Positions 19,159 to 27,862 of a stretch of 64,000 nucleotides of DNA are shown here, in pieces; the stretch's first letter is position 1, and every line of letters starts with the position of its first letter. Below the pieces are notes generated by a model, which had not been told where the DNA came from, did not search any database, and saw only the letters and a list, made by a program, of their open reading frames with translations. The DNA comes from Paenibacillus fonticola DSM 21315. Its GTDB lineage: Bacteria; Bacillota; Bacilli; Paenibacillales; Paenibacillaceae. A program made the position numbers and the translations under genes. Location of the stretch: contig NZ_KB907256.1 in the NCBI RefSeq assembly GCF_000381905.1, positions 112,560 through 176,559 on the forward strand, read 5' to 3'.

Positions 19159-20010
19159 ATGAAATTTCTTCGAATTGTGATTTGCCTGTCCATCCTTTGT
19201 TTGAGCTCCAGTTGTATGCAAAAAGATACGCAAAAAGCACAGCAGACTAAGCCGATTGCCAAGTCAGGGCAACCTAAAGTATTACAAACAAAATCTGCCA
19301 CACCTGATTTGGCAAGCGGGCCGGAAAAAAACATCCGCAAGCCTCATCCTCTCTCCCTGGCAGATTTGCGCAAGAAATACCGCAGCACCTTCCTGTTGAA
19401 TGGACCTTCATCCAGGCGGGCAGTGGCTTTGACATTCGACGATGCGCCGGATGCTCACTTTACACCGCTTGTTCTGGATGCTTTGAAGAAAGAGGGCGTA
19501 CAAGCTACGTTTTTTGTAGTCGGAAACCGGGTCGAAGCGCACCCCGAAATTATGAAGCGGATCGTTCAGGAAGGGCATCTTATTGGGAACCACTCCTATA
19601 ACCATGCCAACCTTCCAAAAGTATCGGATGCCGAGTTTCGGGATCAAGTTCAGAAAACGGATAAGTTAATTAGCCAGTATACCGGTTATACTCCGAATAT
19701 TATTCGGCCCCCTTACGGAAATATTAGCGAGGGGCAGATCCAGTGGCTAGCCAGCCAAGGGAAAAAAATTATCAATTGGAACGTAGATTCCTTGGATTGG
19801 AAGGGGTTGACCACGCAACAGGTTGAGACCAATGTGCTCGCGCATGTCAAGCCGGGATCCATTATTTTGCATCACGCTGCCGGCGGTAAAGGCGAGGACT
19901 TGACCTGTACGGTCAACGCTTTGCCCCACATCATCAACCAGCTTAGAAAAGATGGGGTTGAGCTGGTTTGGGTTACGGATTTGCTCGGGCTGGACATTCC
20001 GGCTAAATAA
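19159..20010 (+). CDS. polysaccharide deacetylase lipoprotein (NodB family)
   Basis: Predicted membrane-anchored deacetylase of 283 residues. The signal peptide ends at LSSSCMQK (Cys20 as lipobox cysteine). The NodB domain spans about 90-275: motif 1 ALTFDDAPDAHF with catalytic Asp and metal Asp, motif 2 GNHSYNHANL, motif 3 RPPYGNIS, motif 4 NWNVDSLDWKG and motif 5 IILHHAAG. It probably removes acetyl groups from peptidoglycan or chitin-type sugars outside the membrane. It follows the FtsX permease by about 140 bases and ends at a clear terminator. Confidence 0.92.
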   Translation: MKFLRIVICLSILCLSSSCMQKDTQKAQQTKPIAKSGQPKVLQTKSATPDLASGPEKNIRKPHPLSLADLRKKYRSTFLLNGPSSRRAVALTFDDAPDAHFTPLVLDALKKEGVQATFFVVGNRVEAHPEIMKRIVQEGHLIGNHSYNHANLPKVSDAEFRDQVQKTDKLISQYTGYTPNIIRPPYGNISEGQIQWLASQGKKIINWNVDSLDWKGLTTQQVETNVLAHVKPGSIILHHAAGGKGEDLTCTVNALPHIINQLRKDGVELVWVTDLLGLDIPAK

Positions 20011-20065
20011 ACTAAGCGGAGCGGCGAACGATTCAGTATGACTCGTTATATGACTTAAAGTTAAT

Positions 20066-20102
20066 CACACGTTTTTCTCATTGGGAAAAACGTGTTTTTT
20101 TA
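20066..20102 (+). terminator. intrinsic terminator
   Basis: CACACGTTTTTC / GGAAAAACGTG hairpin with a TCATTG loop and a run of seven T, downstream of the deacetylase gene. Confidence 0.88.
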
Positions 20103-20277
20103 TGGGCTACAAGCGCAAATCGAGTACGGCTGACCGTTACCCTACCCTTTTGACTGTTTTTTGATCCAGGGAACAATTTCAGAGTAAAATCGTCCCCCTT
20201 TGTTCGTGGATTGCTCCATCCTGACTTATGAAAGGATTGCTTTACAATGAAAATACAACGATGGGAGGGGATATACC

Positions 20278-21168
20278 ATGCATCGAAATCGGGCAGGGGC
20301 TTATTTGTTCAGTTTTCCCAGCTTTTTCCTGACAGTGGCACTGGGGATTTATCCGGTGGTATGGGCATTGCGGTATATGTTATACGATTACCAGGGCCAT
20401 GGTACGCCCAAATTTATCGGGCTTGAGAATTTCGCCAGAATACTCAGAGATACAGAGTTTTGGCAATCCGTTGTAAATACATTCATCTATGCGGGCGGGA
20501 AATTAATCATAACTTTGCCATTGTCGCTGATTTTAGCGGTTATTTTAAATCGGAGGCTATTTGGCAGACAGATGTGGAGAGCGATCTATTTTCTCCCTAC
20601 TATATTTAGCGCGTCCGTAATGTCGATTGTGTTCTACATTATTTTCAACTCCTATAATGGCATTCTGAATCAATATCTGCACAAGCTCAATGCCATTTCC
20701 GGACCATTTGACTGGCTGGGCCCCAGCTATGCCATGCTTACGATTATTATTATTGCCGTGTGGGGGGCGGTAGGCAATTATATGCTGCTGTTTATCGCCG
20801 GGCTGCAGAGCATCCCCGAGGATGTGTATGAAGCCGCTTCGCTGGATGGTGTAAATGCCTTTCAACGTCTATGGTATATTACGATTCCGCTGCTGGGACC
20901 TGTCCTGCAAATGATCGTGATGCTGGCGATTACTACCTCACTGAAAGGCTATGAGAGCATCATGGTATTGACCGAAGGCGGACCATTCGGAAAAACCGAG
21001 GTGATGTACCTGTATCTTTATAAATTGTTCTTCCCGATAACGACGGCTCACACTTCTGTACAAAATATTGGCTATGGCAGCGCGGTAGGCTTCACTACTG
21101 CCCTCATTGTCGGTCTCATCACGTGGCTGTATTTTTGGATGTCCAGGAAGCTGAACAATATGTACTAA
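20278..21168 (+). CDS. carbohydrate ABC permease, MalF/UgpA type
   Basis: CUT1 permease, 296 residues, six helices, EAA loop EAASLDGVNAFQRLWYITIPLLGP. First gene of an operon that continues with a second permease, a YesM/YesN two-component pair, a binding lipoprotein and glycan-degrading enzymes. GGGAGGGG lies before the ATG. A TTACAAT -10-like box lies about 35 bases upstream. The ATPase is missing, as usual for this family in Bacillales. Confidence 0.93.
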   Translation: MHRNRAGAYLFSFPSFFLTVALGIYPVVWALRYMLYDYQGHGTPKFIGLENFARILRDTEFWQSVVNTFIYAGGKLIITLPLSLILAVILNRRLFGRQMWRAIYFLPTIFSASVMSIVFYIIFNSYNGILNQYLHKLNAISGPFDWLGPSYAMLTIIIIAVWGAVGNYMLLFIAGLQSIPEDVYEAASLDGVNAFQRLWYITIPLLGPVLQMIVMLAITTSLKGYESIMVLTEGGPFGKTEVMYLYLYKLFFPITTAHTSVQNIGYGSAVGFTTALIVGLITWLYFWMSRKLNNMY

Positions 21169-21187
21169 CGCAAAGGGGGACACAGGA

Positions 21188-22024
21188 ATGACGTTGAGAA
21201 GAGGATTACTGAAACTTCCTGTATGGTGTCTATTAATGGTTACAGCCGTGCTAATGCTGTTTCCAATTGTTGTGGCGATACTCGGCTCCTTCAAGACGAA
21301 TCTTGAACTAACGACAGGAGCGACAGTATTTCCATCGAGCTGGCAGTTTAAAAACTATGTTCAAGCCTGGAGTCAGGCTAATTTCTCCAAGTATACGTTT
21401 AATAGTGTATTCGTATCCGTATTTACTACGGTGGGTACATTGCTGGTGTCCTCTATGGCAGCTTACGCCGTAAATCGGGTATCCTTCAAAGGGAAAAAGC
21501 TGTATATTTTTCTGCAATCCTTCACGTTATTTATTTCCATCGGTGCTGTTGTGCTGCGCCCGCAATTCGACATTATGATCAGCCTTGGGCTGCACAAATC
21601 ATTATGGGGTGTTATTATTATTTTAATAAGCGCACATGCTACCGCTTTCTTTATGATGATAGGCTTCTTCAGCTCGATCCCTAAAGAATTGGACGAGGCT
21701 GCACTCATTGATGGCTGCAACTTCTACTCCACCTTCTGGCGAATTATTTTACCTCTGCTGCGCCCGGCCTTGGCAGTAGTTGCATTATTTACCTTCCGCA
21801 ACGCCTGGAATGAATATATTTTGCCGCTCGTCTTCTCCTTATCGAGACCGGATTTGCAGACGTTGCCGGTTGGACTGGCTAATCTGAGGTACGGAGCGGG
21901 GGCGGCGATGGAGAATCAGCTGATGATGGCTGGCGCATGCATTTCTATTCTCCCTTTACTCATCGTCTATTTGTTTGCCAATCGTTCCTTTATGCAGGTT
22001 ACAGTTGGTTCAGTGAAAGGATAG
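21188..22024 (+). CDS. carbohydrate ABC permease, MalG type
   Basis: Partner permease of 278 residues with the EAA loop EAALIDGCNFYSTFWRIILPLLRP near residue 180. It follows the MalF-type gene by 19 bases and precedes the sensor kinase by 28. Placing the transporter before its regulators and binding protein is a common Paenibacillus layout for oligosaccharide import. Confidence 0.93.
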   Translation: MTLRRGLLKLPVWCLLMVTAVLMLFPIVVAILGSFKTNLELTTGATVFPSSWQFKNYVQAWSQANFSKYTFNSVFVSVFTTVGTLLVSSMAAYAVNRVSFKGKKLYIFLQSFTLFISIGAVVLRPQFDIMISLGLHKSLWGVIIILISAHATAFFMMIGFFSSIPKELDEAALIDGCNFYSTFWRIILPLLRPALAVVALFTFRNAWNEYILPLVFSLSRPDLQTLPVGLANLRYGAGAAMENQLMMAGACISILPLLIVYLFANRSFMQVTVGSVKG

Positions 22025-22052
22025 TCTACTTTGTGTTGAGATGAGGTAGAGT

Positions 22053-23828
22053 ATGAGAAGATTATTCAGAAGAATGTCATTGAAAAAACGTTTGTGGGTA
22101 TCCTTCATACTCTTGACCGTCATCTGTATTTCTGCCACGGGATCTTATGTTTCCGTGTTTTTTTCTAATCAAATGAAAACTCAGGCGACGAAAACGAGTC
22201 AGGATACATTGAACAAAACGGCGCAGGTATTCGATGAAAGATTACGTCATATCGTGGTTTCTATCTACACCTTCATGATGGGAGAGCCCTTTCAGCAGCT
22301 GATGATGGATGTTCAGGCCAATAAGCGAAGCAATTATTATAATCAGCTTTCCAGAATTCAAACTTCTTTCGCTCAAATGTTGCTGACGGAACAATCGATT
22401 GAGTCGGTGATTGTCCACACCCCGATTGGCGATTTCTATCCGTCGGAGAGCAGGCGGAACAGGGACGTTATTTTCGCTGATACGGAAATACAGAAGCGCA
22501 TAACCGAGGCGCAGGACCCTTGGAACACCTTATGGATTCCTGGACACCAGGATGAGCTCTTCAATAAGCGATCGAATGTTCTTTCATTAGTGATCAGACC
22601 ATTATTTGACCCTCCGCAGCCCGGGGTATATGTCGTAGTAAATATTCGTGAAGATGTATTACTAGATATGATACAGGCAAATTTGCAGGAGGGCAGCCTG
22701 AGGCAATTTTTAGTAGACCGCAGCGGCAGGCCGGTATTTTCCTCTTCATCGATATTGGAAGAAGCCGATCGGCTGCTCTATGAACAAATTGAATCCAGCG
22801 ATAAAGGTCATTTTGAATATACGTTTCATGACGGAACTCATTATATGATCAACTACAAGGCGTTGGAGATGAATCCGGGGTGGGTCTTAATCGGCTATCA
22901 GTCCAAATCGGAGCTGCTGGCTCCTGTCCGGCACATGAACTGGACCCTGCTTACGATCATGGGGATTTGCATAGCACTAGCGCTGGTCATTTCCAGCATG
23001 CTGTCCGGACTATTGCTCAAACCGCTTTATAAGCTTAGAAGTCTAATGTTAAAGGTTGAGCAGAACCATTTGAACGTTCGCTTCGAAAGTGTATTTGAAG
23101 ATGAAATCAGTCAAGTGGGGCACAGATTTAACCGGATGCTGGAGCAAATTGGAGAACTTATCGAAGAGGTGAAACTGTCGGAACGGGAGAAGAGAAAATC
23201 GGAGATCAAAGCGCTGCAGGCGCAAATTGATCCTCATTTTCTGTACAATACGTTAAACACAATTTATTGGAAAAGCCAACTGGAAGAGCATAAGGAAGTT
23301 AGTGAAATGATTGTGTCGCTTTCCCTTCTTTTCCGGCTGGGTTTAAACAATGGTCAGGAAATCACAACGCTGCAGCAAGAGCTGGATCACGTTACACAAT
23401 ATTTGAATTTGCAGGCGATGTGCTACCCCGACCTTTTTCAATATGAGCTGGTGTTAAGTGATGATCAGCTCCTGAAGGTACCTGTACTCAAAATACTGCT
23501 TCAGCCGTTGGTGGAAAATGCTATACTGCATGGTTTTCAAGGTTTGTCCCGCCAGGGCTGTATTCGAATTGAAGTACAGGCTTCTGCAGGTATGTTGATC
23601 ATGACGGTGAGTGATAACGGCTGCGGAATGACGGAAGCGCTTGTTGAGAGAGTGTTGAACGATCAGGATAGAGTGCGTTCAAGCTACGCCTTGTCCAATG
23701 TAAGGACAAGACTCAGCCTTTATTACGACAATAAAGCTTCTATTAAAATTTCAAGTAAGGTAAACGTTGGTACGTCCGTCCAGATTACAATACCGTTGGC
23801 TAGAGGTGAGGATGATGAGCGGGATTAA
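22053..23828 (+). CDS. YesM-type sensor histidine kinase
   Basis: Membrane kinase of 591 residues. A first helix (about 12-32), a ~250-residue extracytoplasmic Cache-like sensor, and a second helix (about 300-322) lead into a HAMP domain. The His_kinase domain has the phosphoacceptor segment ALQAQIDPHFLYNTLNTIYW and an ATPase domain with LVENAILHGF and DNGCGM. It is of the LytS/YesM class that responds to extracellular sugars, often through the binding protein. Its end overlaps the response-regulator start by 14 bases, so the pair is translationally coupled. Confidence 0.93.
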   Translation: MRRLFRRMSLKKRLWVSFILLTVICISATGSYVSVFFSNQMKTQATKTSQDTLNKTAQVFDERLRHIVVSIYTFMMGEPFQQLMMDVQANKRSNYYNQLSRIQTSFAQMLLTEQSIESVIVHTPIGDFYPSESRRNRDVIFADTEIQKRITEAQDPWNTLWIPGHQDELFNKRSNVLSLVIRPLFDPPQPGVYVVVNIREDVLLDMIQANLQEGSLRQFLVDRSGRPVFSSSSILEEADRLLYEQIESSDKGHFEYTFHDGTHYMINYKALEMNPGWVLIGYQSKSELLAPVRHMNWTLLTIMGICIALALVISSMLSGLLLKPLYKLRSLMLKVEQNHLNVRFESVFEDEISQVGHRFNRMLEQIGELIEEVKLSEREKRKSEIKALQAQIDPHFLYNTLNTIYWKSQLEEHKEVSEMIVSLSLLFRLGLNNGQEITTLQQELDHVTQYLNLQAMCYPDLFQYELVLSDDQLLKVPVLKILLQPLVENAILHGFQGLSRQGCIRIEVQASAGMLIMTVSDNGCGMTEALVERVLNDQDRVRSSYALSNVRTRLSLYYDNKASIKISSKVNVGTSVQITIPLARGEDDERD

Positions 23829-25431
23829 GATGTGCATCATTGACGATGTAAGGACTGTCATTGACGGGATCATGAAAAAAATAGCTTGGTCAGAGCACGG
23901 GATCGAAGTGATCGGCACAGCGGCTAATGGCGAGGAAGGCCTGGAGCTGATCCGTTCCAAGCAGCCGCACATTATTTTGACCGATATTCGTATGCCGATG
24001 AGAAGCGGGATTGATATGATCCGTGAGCTGCAGGAGGAAGAAGGGGAGCCTGTAAAAGTCATTTTTTTCAGTGGATACTCTGACTTTGCTTACGCCCAAG
24101 AATCTATCCGTCTAGGAGCTTTCGATTATCTGTTAAAACCATTTACGATCCAGCAAGTAGTTGATGTGGTGCTTCGCGCCAAGGAGGAAATCGAAGCGGA
24201 AAGGATGGAACAGCTTGATCGGCTCGAGCTGGAGCAGCAGGTTCGGGAAAGTTTGCCTTATTTGCGTCAAGAGTATCTCCGGCTGTTCATTCGGCACGAT
24301 GAGAGTCTGGAGAGAACGGACGAGAAGTGGGAAGTTCTAGGGATCGATTTGTGGAAAAACGGGTTTGTAACGATGTGCGTCCAGATGGACAGCCTTTCCG
24401 ACCATAAATCGCTTATGTCGCACTGGGAGGCGGAGCTTTGCCGGTTTGCCGTACAAAATATTTTGGAGGAGACGATTAAGAAGCAAACGAAGGGTGTCGT
24501 CTTTCGAGAGCACCTGGATCAGTATGTCGTTCTCTTGAATACTTATGACGCCATGGATATTTATGACCTGGCCGAGAAGTGCCGCGACAATGTATTGCGG
24601 TATGCGAAGCAGTATATTTCCCTTGGCATAGGGAGCTTCGTGGAGGAAATATCCGAGATCAGTCTTTCGTATGAGCAGGCAAAAACGGCGTTAAGCTATC
24701 AGTTTTATTTTGGAGGCGGTTGCGTCATTTCGTATTCGGATATTCAGAGTGACGGAAGCATTACACCCCAATATGCTTTGGAGAAGGAGACGGAGCTGCT
24801 CTATTGCCTTCGTTCCGGCAATTGGAAGGGAACGAGTGTGCTGCTCGACAGCATCTTTGAAGAATGCTTGCGCTACCCGACTCCTCCCGAGCCAGAGGCG
24901 GTAACGAACTTGTTTTTTGGGCTTGTATTTTCCATGTACCGGGTCATCGCAGAGAAAGTGGATGAGGAGCAGCGGAAATGGCTCGATGAACGACTGAAAC
25001 AAATCAAGAAAGGGCATTACCAATCTACGGAGGAACTGCAGCAGGACGTCAAGGAATTTGGCAGGACTAGCTGCGAATGGATGCAAAAACGGCAAAATAA
25101 TGATTACAGTCAGCTTATTCAGCAAGCTAAAAGCTATGTGAACAACAGACTCGGCAGCGATTTGAGCGTCCAGGAATGCTCGAATGTTGTCCATTTAAGT
25201 CCCAGCTATTTCTCCAGCCTGTTTAAGAAGCATACAGGAATGACCTTTATGCAATATGTGACCTGGGCGCGGATGGAAAGGGCGAAGGAATTGCTGCTGG
25301 AGGGCAGGCAGGTTCAGGATATTACCTATGAACTTGGCTATAAGGATCGTCCTTACTTTACAGAGCTATTCAAAAAGCATGCAGGCTTAACACCGACGGA
25401 ATTCAGGGGTAAGTATGAAGCAACGGAGTAA
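23815..25431 (+). CDS. YesN-type response regulator with AraC DNA-binding domain
   Basis: A receiver domain (KMCIIDDVRTVIDG, phosphoacceptor in IILTDIRMPMRSG, Lys in YLLKPF) is followed by a long middle region and a C-terminal AraC pair of helix-turn-helix motifs (VQECSNVVHLSPSYFSSLFKK and ITYELGYKDRPYFTELFKK), about 539 residues. The frame is open from 23767, but ATG 23815 with GAGGTGAG just upstream matches the family start MSGIKMCIIDD. It most likely activates the surrounding glycan-use genes, probably from the gap at 25432-25570. Confidence 0.93.
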   Translation: MSGIKMCIIDDVRTVIDGIMKKIAWSEHGIEVIGTAANGEEGLELIRSKQPHIILTDIRMPMRSGIDMIRELQEEEGEPVKVIFFSGYSDFAYAQESIRLGAFDYLLKPFTIQQVVDVVLRAKEEIEAERMEQLDRLELEQQVRESLPYLRQEYLRLFIRHDESLERTDEKWEVLGIDLWKNGFVTMCVQMDSLSDHKSLMSHWEAELCRFAVQNILEETIKKQTKGVVFREHLDQYVVLLNTYDAMDIYDLAEKCRDNVLRYAKQYISLGIGSFVEEISEISLSYEQAKTALSYQFYFGGGCVISYSDIQSDGSITPQYALEKETELLYCLRSGNWKGTSVLLDSIFEECLRYPTPPEPEAVTNLFFGLVFSMYRVIAEKVDEEQRKWLDERLKQIKKGHYQSTEELQQDVKEFGRTSCEWMQKRQNNDYSQLIQQAKSYVNNRLGSDLSVQECSNVVHLSPSYFSSLFKKHTGMTFMQYVTWARMERAKELLLEGRQVQDITYELGYKDRPYFTELFKKHAGLTPTEFRGKYEATE

Positions 25432-25570
25432 GGAAATAAAGCCAGGAAGTGAAATCAGGAAATGAAGAGATTCTTCCCTCTATCATCGTATGTTTGTCCT
25501 TCATGGATCGTATAGGACAAGTGCTACAATGTACCCATAGCATCGAGCACATAAAGGGGAGGTATAACAA
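25432..25570 (+). promoter_or_regulatory. control region before binding-protein gene
   Basis: Contains inverted arms TTGTCC...GGACAA (about 25495-25521) and a TACAAT -10-like box just after. This fits a separate, YesN-controlled promoter for the binding protein and downstream enzymes. No gene is present. Confidence 0.45.
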
Positions 25571-26995
25571 ATGAACAAACGAGGTCAAAAAAAGAAGGCG
25601 CTTTCAATCATCCTGCTTGCCCTGGTTTTTCTGTTAGCCGCTTGCTCTGGAAATCAAGGAGCTGCAGAAAATCAGAACGGGAAGGCAACCGGCACCGGCG
25701 GTGAGTCTGCCAAATCCGCTGGTGAGAAGATTAAGCTGTCGTATTGGACAATGGATCGCCATGACATGGACTACATGCAGGAGCAAGTCGATAAGTTCAA
25801 TGAAACCAATGAGGATAACATTGAGGTAGAAATGAAGGTCATGGCGGATAACTACAACCAGTCAATTGAAGTAGCGTTTGTGAGTAATCAGGCACCAGAT
25901 GTGTTTAAGGTGAATGATTTCCAGACCTACGTAAGCAGAGGATATCTAGCCCCGTTGGATGATATGTTCTCAGCAGAGTTTTTGCAAAAATTCGATGGGC
26001 TGCTGGTAGACAATGTTTATAAAAAGGACGGTAAAATATATTCCCTGCCAAACACGGGGCAATTCTGGAGACTGTTGTATAACGTAGATTTAATGGAGCA
26101 GGCGGGCTATACGGAGCCGCCAAAAACATTGGCGGAAATGGTAGATGCTGCCAAGAAAATTACCGAAAACGGAAAAGCTGACGGGATCTACGGCTTTGCA
26201 AGCAACTTCAAGAGCGGCTCAGGGTTTACCCGCCCGGCTTATGCTATCGGCTCCCTAAGTTCCAGCACCTCACATGAAGGGTTCAACTATCAAACGGGTG
26301 AATTTGACTTTGGCATGTTCCGGGATGTTGCGGAAGCTTTACGTCAAATCAAGGAAGACGGCAGCTTGATTCCGGGGGCTGAATCGCTGGATATCGATCC
26401 GCTGCGCGCCCAGTTTGCCCAAGGAAAAATCGGGATGTATGTTAACCATTCCAGCGAGCCTTCTGTCTACCAGTCCCAATTCCCAACGGACATTCGCTGG
26501 GCTTCGTCCATCGTACCTACCGTGGATGGTCAGATCAACGGGGTTACATGGGTCAATGCTACGGGCTACATTGGCATTAATGCCAATACGGATAAGAAGG
26601 AAGCTGCGGCAAAATTTATGGAGTTCATTTACTCTCCGGAGCTGCGTGTGGACCATCAGGAGAAAGGATTGGGCCTCTCCGTTCTTCCTTATGTCAACGA
26701 AGCCGCTGCCAAGCCGGAGTTAAAAGGAATCGAAGATTTCCTGCCGACGCAATATGACGGCATTTATCCTGCCAATCCGCTGGCCATAACGGAAAGCAAG
26801 CTTGAGGGCAAGAAAATGACGGACGCCTTCATCGAATATATTTTCACGCACAATCAAGAGATGGACGCTTTAATTGAAGATTTGAACACGAGATACGGGA
26901 AGGCGCTTGCCCTTGTAAACGCGGAGGGCCTGAATAACATCACAGCCGACCCGAGCTTTAGCGCTACAAAACTTCAAGGCACGTTGGGGAATTAG
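25571..26995 (+). CDS. ABC transporter oligosaccharide-binding lipoprotein
   Basis: Family 1 extracellular solute-binding protein of 474 residues with signal peptide and lipobox FLLAACSGN (Cys22). The mature protein starts with a Gly/Ser/Asn linker, then IKLSYWTMDRHDMDYMQEQV. It should deliver the substrate of the heparinase II/III-like and GH43-like enzymes encoded next to it. GGGGAGG is well placed ahead of the ATG. Confidence 0.93.
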   Translation: MNKRGQKKKALSIILLALVFLLAACSGNQGAAENQNGKATGTGGESAKSAGEKIKLSYWTMDRHDMDYMQEQVDKFNETNEDNIEVEMKVMADNYNQSIEVAFVSNQAPDVFKVNDFQTYVSRGYLAPLDDMFSAEFLQKFDGLLVDNVYKKDGKIYSLPNTGQFWRLLYNVDLMEQAGYTEPPKTLAEMVDAAKKITENGKADGIYGFASNFKSGSGFTRPAYAIGSLSSSTSHEGFNYQTGEFDFGMFRDVAEALRQIKEDGSLIPGAESLDIDPLRAQFAQGKIGMYVNHSSEPSVYQSQFPTDIRWASSIVPTVDGQINGVTWVNATGYIGINANTDKKEAAAKFMEFIYSPELRVDHQEKGLGLSVLPYVNEAAAKPELKGIEDFLPTQYDGIYPANPLAITESKLEGKKMTDAFIEYIFTHNQEMDALIEDLNTRYGKALALVNAEGLNNITADPSFSATKLQGTLGN

Positions 26996-27003
26996 GAATA
27001 GAG

Positions 27004-27858
27004 ATGTATGTATTCTCCTATTTTAAAACGAATGATGAGGCAATGTATCTTGCGATTAGTGATGATGGCTTAAGCTGGCGTGAGGCATGTGATGGGCTTC
27101 CTGTACTACGAAGCCGTGTAGGGACAGGGAGATTGCGCGATCCCTTCATTATTCGGGATCAGACGGGGACCTTTCAAGCTCTCTGGACGGACGGATGGGA
27201 GAGTCCGGCGATAGGGTGTGCCAGCTCAACGGATCTGATTCATTGGGAGGAGCAGCGGCTCCTCCCTGTAATGATGGATGTGCCTGGAGTGAGAAATTGC
27301 TGGGCTCCTGAAGCCTACTGGGATGAAGCAGCAGGGATGTACCGGATCATCTGGTCTTCTACTGTTCTTGCCCAGAGCGAGGAGGAGCGCAGGGATCATA
27401 GAATTTGGTCTGTCCATACAGCAGACTTCAATTCCTGCTCGCCGCCTGCTGTCTTTTTTGACCCGGGCTATAACGTCATTGATGCCACCGTGACAGGGCT
27501 GGATGATCGATATGTCATGCTGTTTAAAGATGAGCGCGGACATAACGAGCTGGGGACGGCATACAAGGCCATTCGCTCAGTCCAATGGGGGAAGCAGGCA
27601 CATACTGGGCCAAGTACAGTCGAATCATCGGATTTACTGACACCAGCGCTTACGGAGGGGCCGACTCTGTATCGTGATCCAAGCGGACAATGGATCATGC
27701 TTTATGATGCTTTTCAAGATGGGTATTACGGAGGCGTGTGCAGCGATGATCTAACCGTCTGGGAGCCGCTTGGCTCCAGGCTGAAACTCCCGCAAGGCGT
27801 CCGGCATGGGAGCGTGCTCCAGATTGACGGAGATGATAATGCGTTAACAGGGAGATGA
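27004..27858 (+). CDS. GH43/GH32-like five-bladed propeller glycosidase
   Basis: Soluble 284-residue protein without a signal peptide. It shows beta-propeller features of clans such as GH43/GH117: AISDDGLSW, LRDPFIIRDQTGTFQALWTDG, CASSTDLIHWEEQ, CWAPEAYWDEAAGMYRIIWSS and a terminal CSDDLTVWEPLGS blade. The catalytic acid/base set cannot be assigned with certainty. It starts 8 bases after the binding protein and lies just before a lyase, suggesting cytoplasmic trimming of imported uronate-containing oligosaccharides. Confidence 0.75.
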   Translation: MYVFSYFKTNDEAMYLAISDDGLSWREACDGLPVLRSRVGTGRLRDPFIIRDQTGTFQALWTDGWESPAIGCASSTDLIHWEEQRLLPVMMDVPGVRNCWAPEAYWDEAAGMYRIIWSSTVLAQSEEERRDHRIWSVHTADFNSCSPPAVFFDPGYNVIDATVTGLDDRYVMLFKDERGHNELGTAYKAIRSVQWGKQAHTGPSTVESSDLLTPALTEGPTLYRDPSGQWIMLYDAFQDGYYGGVCSDDLTVWEPLGSRLKLPQGVRHGSVLQIDGDDNALTGR

Positions 27859-27862
27859 GCTC